Source: Rikenellaceae bacterium (GTDB lineage: Bacteria > Bacteroidota > Bacteroidia > Bacteroidales > Rikenellaceae). Taken from it: a stretch of DNA of 8,282 bases. The translations under genes and the position numbers were made by a program. The notes under the pieces were generated by a model, which did not search any database, was not told where the DNA came from, and saw only the letters and a list, made by a program, of their open reading frames with translations. The stretch is taken from the NCBI GenBank assembly GCA_021203585.1, contig JAJQAW010000124.1:1-8282 (forward strand). Reading direction: 5' to 3'. Positions 6,899 to 8,282 of this stretch are shown here, piece by piece (position 1 is the stretch's first letter; each line of letters begins with the position of its first letter).

Positions 6899-7134
6899 GA
6901 CGAAAAGAAACAGGAAATATTTTTAACGGTAAAAAAAATTTCCTGCAAAAGTCATGCGACGGTAAAAAAATTACTCTCTGGTGAGCGCTATTGGAGCGGT
7001 CAACGGGAAAAAGAATTCCGGAGCGGCTGCTTGAGGAGCTATTTTTGCGGCATCCCGTAGGTGGGATTAAAATCCCGGTGCGAGGCTCGGATTCGGTTTA
7101 TTCCTGTTCGATCGGAACGGCGGCCCGCCGGGAG
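6899..7134. other. Intergenic region between dprA and the metallophosphoesterase gene: A-tract direct repeat and alternative hairpins
   Basis: No gene seen. Contents: (a) an imperfect direct repeat, ACGGT followed by eight As and TT at 6926-6940 and ACGGT with seven As and TT at 6959-6972, starting 33 nt apart; (b) GGAGCGG at 6993-6999 and again at 7020-7026; (c) three blocks ATCCC 7052-7056, GGGAT 7063-7067 and ATCCC 7072-7076, of which the central one can pair with either neighbour (6-nt or 4-nt loop). The A-tracts lie just upstream of the metallophosphoesterase promoter, where an AT-rich upstream element or a bent site would be expected. Function is not shown. Confidence 0.4.
7118..7130 (-). 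terminator. GC-rich inverted repeat just after the dprA stop
   Basis: CGGCGG (7118-7123) and CCGCCG (7125-7130) are perfectly complementary around a single base, 4 nt past the dprA stop codon. An RNA hairpin here would have a 4-bp or shorter usable stem after leaving room for a loop, and no T run follows on the minus strand. It is a weak terminator candidate only. Confidence 0.2.
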
Positions 7135-8252
7135 CTATAGTTTTTCCAGCATATTTCCCGGTGTCCGGCGAACCAGACCGCCGATTTCCATGCCCAGGCA
7201 TAAGGCCGAGATTTTGGAGGCGGGAAGACCGGTTTTATCGGCCAGATCGTCGATGGATAAATTTCCGCAGTCGTTGAGCGTTTCCAATATCCGCTGCTGC
7301 TGGGAATCCAAGCGGAGAGCCGGTTGCGGCTGCGGTTCTTCCGGCAGTCCTTTCGACTTATTTTTAACCGGCAATAAGTCCCAGTTCAGGCAGGAAAGGA
7401 TATCGGTGGGGCTGAGCACCATAGCGGCCCGATTGTCCCGGATCAGCAGGTTGGTTCCTTCGGACATACTGTCCCCGATCCGGCCGGGTACGGCCATCAC
7501 ATCCCGGAAATAGCCCAGTGCGCAGGCCGCCGTTGAAAGGGAGCCGCCGCGGTATGCCGATTCTACGACCAGCGTGCCGCTGCTCAAGCCGGCGATGATT
7601 CGATTTCGGCGCAAAAAATTATTGCCCTGCATTTCACACCGGGAATGGAATTCGGAAACCACGGCCCCGCCCCGATCGAGAATGATTTGGGCATCGGCCG
7701 TATGCGCTTCCGGGTAGACGAACCCCAAAGGATTTCCCAGCACGGCTACGGTTTGCAGTCCGTGATCCAGGGCGGCCGATGGGCTTCGATGTCCGTTCCG
7801 TAGGCCAGGCCACTGACTATGACCGTTTCCGGCGCTAATGCGGCCAAGCCTTCGATCAGTTTATGGGTCATTTTCCGTCCGTAGGCGGTGACCTTGCGGG
7901 TACCTACTACGGATAACCAGCAGGGGGAGTTAAAATCTATCTCCCCCCGTACATAGAGCACCAGCGAGGCATCCGGGCACTCCTTCAGTCGCCGGGGATA
8001 GCGCTCGTCAGTCAAGGTGATGGCCTGTATGCCATGCTTTTCCATGTATTTGATTTCCGCTTCGGCCGCCGGATAGACCCGGGCCAGCTCGATGTTGCGG
8101 ATGGCGTTGAACGGTATTTCGGTTTGTTCGGCTATATCCTCCAATGCGGTTTTCAGAGCGGTTTCGGCCGAACCGAAGGCTTCGATCAGCCGCCGGCCGC
8201 GGACATTTCCGATTTCAGGAATAAGGGTCAGGGCGATATCGTAAATGAGCAT
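7135..8252 (-). pseudogene. dprA: DNA-processing protein DprA, broken by a one-base deletion
   Basis: DprA (Smf) is a cytoplasmic protein that binds incoming single-stranded DNA and loads RecA during natural transformation. From ATG 8252 the first frame runs to codon 159: an N-terminal helix-hairpin-helix/SAM-like part with IPEIGNVRGRRLIEAF, then the Rossmann-fold blocks VVGTRKVTAYG and SGLAYGTDIEAHR. It then slips to an unrelated tail ending in TAG at 7748-7746. The -1 frame carries on exactly where the family should: VLGNPLGFVYPEAH, GAVVSEF, NNFLRRNRIIAGLSSGTLVVES, GGSLSTAACALGYFRDVMAVPG, and a C-terminal winged-helix (LDSQQQRILETLNDCG onward) to TAG 7135. Adding one base to the GG at 7776-7777 restores HRAALDHGLQ and a protein of about 372 residues, the normal size, so the lesion is a single deleted base, probably in a GGG run. 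A TTG at 8279 and the open frame to the window edge leave the start uncertain. Loss of the core of the fold makes function unlikely unless it is a sequence error. Confidence 0.9.
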
Positions 8253-8282
8253 GTCTTTTTGGATTGTATTCGAATCCAAATA

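Noticed and set aside
6871..6948. TTG-initiated 26-residue N-terminal extension of the metallophosphoesterase
   Set aside because: The best -7 box lies inside the extension, and the ATG at 6870 directly precedes the first membrane helix.
7746..7780. Programmed ribosomal frameshift in dprA
   Set aside because: No slippery heptamer or obvious downstream stimulatory hairpin is seen, and DprA is not known to need frameshifting. A one-base deletion is simpler.

Overview
The window looks like chromosomal DNA of a member of the Bacteroidota, probably Bacteroidales. A Rikenellaceae/Alistipes-like source is possible, but that is only an impression. The evidence is that four of the genes have a Bacteroidota-type -7 promoter box (TAnnTTTG or one mismatch) 18-20 nt before a start codon, that recognisable Shine-Dalgarno sequences are largely missing, and that the protein families and base composition fit.

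Layout. (1) 54-1262, +: a full-length fosmidomycin-resistance (Fsr-type) MFS exporter gene interrupted by two in-frame amber codons and otherwise undamaged. (2) 1263-1720: a non-coding stretch rich in inverted repeats, which I cannot assign to a known RNA. (3) 3960 to 1721, -: a compact operon of a LysE-family exporter, cytidylate kinase (cmk) and 4-hydroxy-3-methylbut-2-enyl diphosphate reductase (ispH). (4) An 84-bp divergent promoter region, then 4045-5667, +: apolipoprotein N-acyltransferase (lnt). (5) 6870-5770, -, convergent with lnt: a membrane-anchored calcineurin-like metallophosphoesterase. (6) 8252-7135, -: dprA, broken by a one-base deletion; its 5' end lies close to the window edge.

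How the genes fit together. The intact genes are housekeeping or envelope functions: CMP/dCMP phosphorylation, the last step of the MEP isoprenoid pathway, lipoprotein maturation and a membrane phosphoesterase. The two broken genes are dispensable ones: a drug exporter and the DNA-uptake/recombination factor DprA. All three disruptive lesions fall in these two genes, which points more to real gene decay than to random sequencing error, although the numbers are small.

I do not see a new multi-gene system. The items most worth a second look are the hairpin-rich region at 1263-1720, the two amber codons in fsr (at a Gln and a Trp position by comparison with E. coli Fsr), the dprA frameshift, and the interlocking divergent promoters between the LysE-family gene and lnt.
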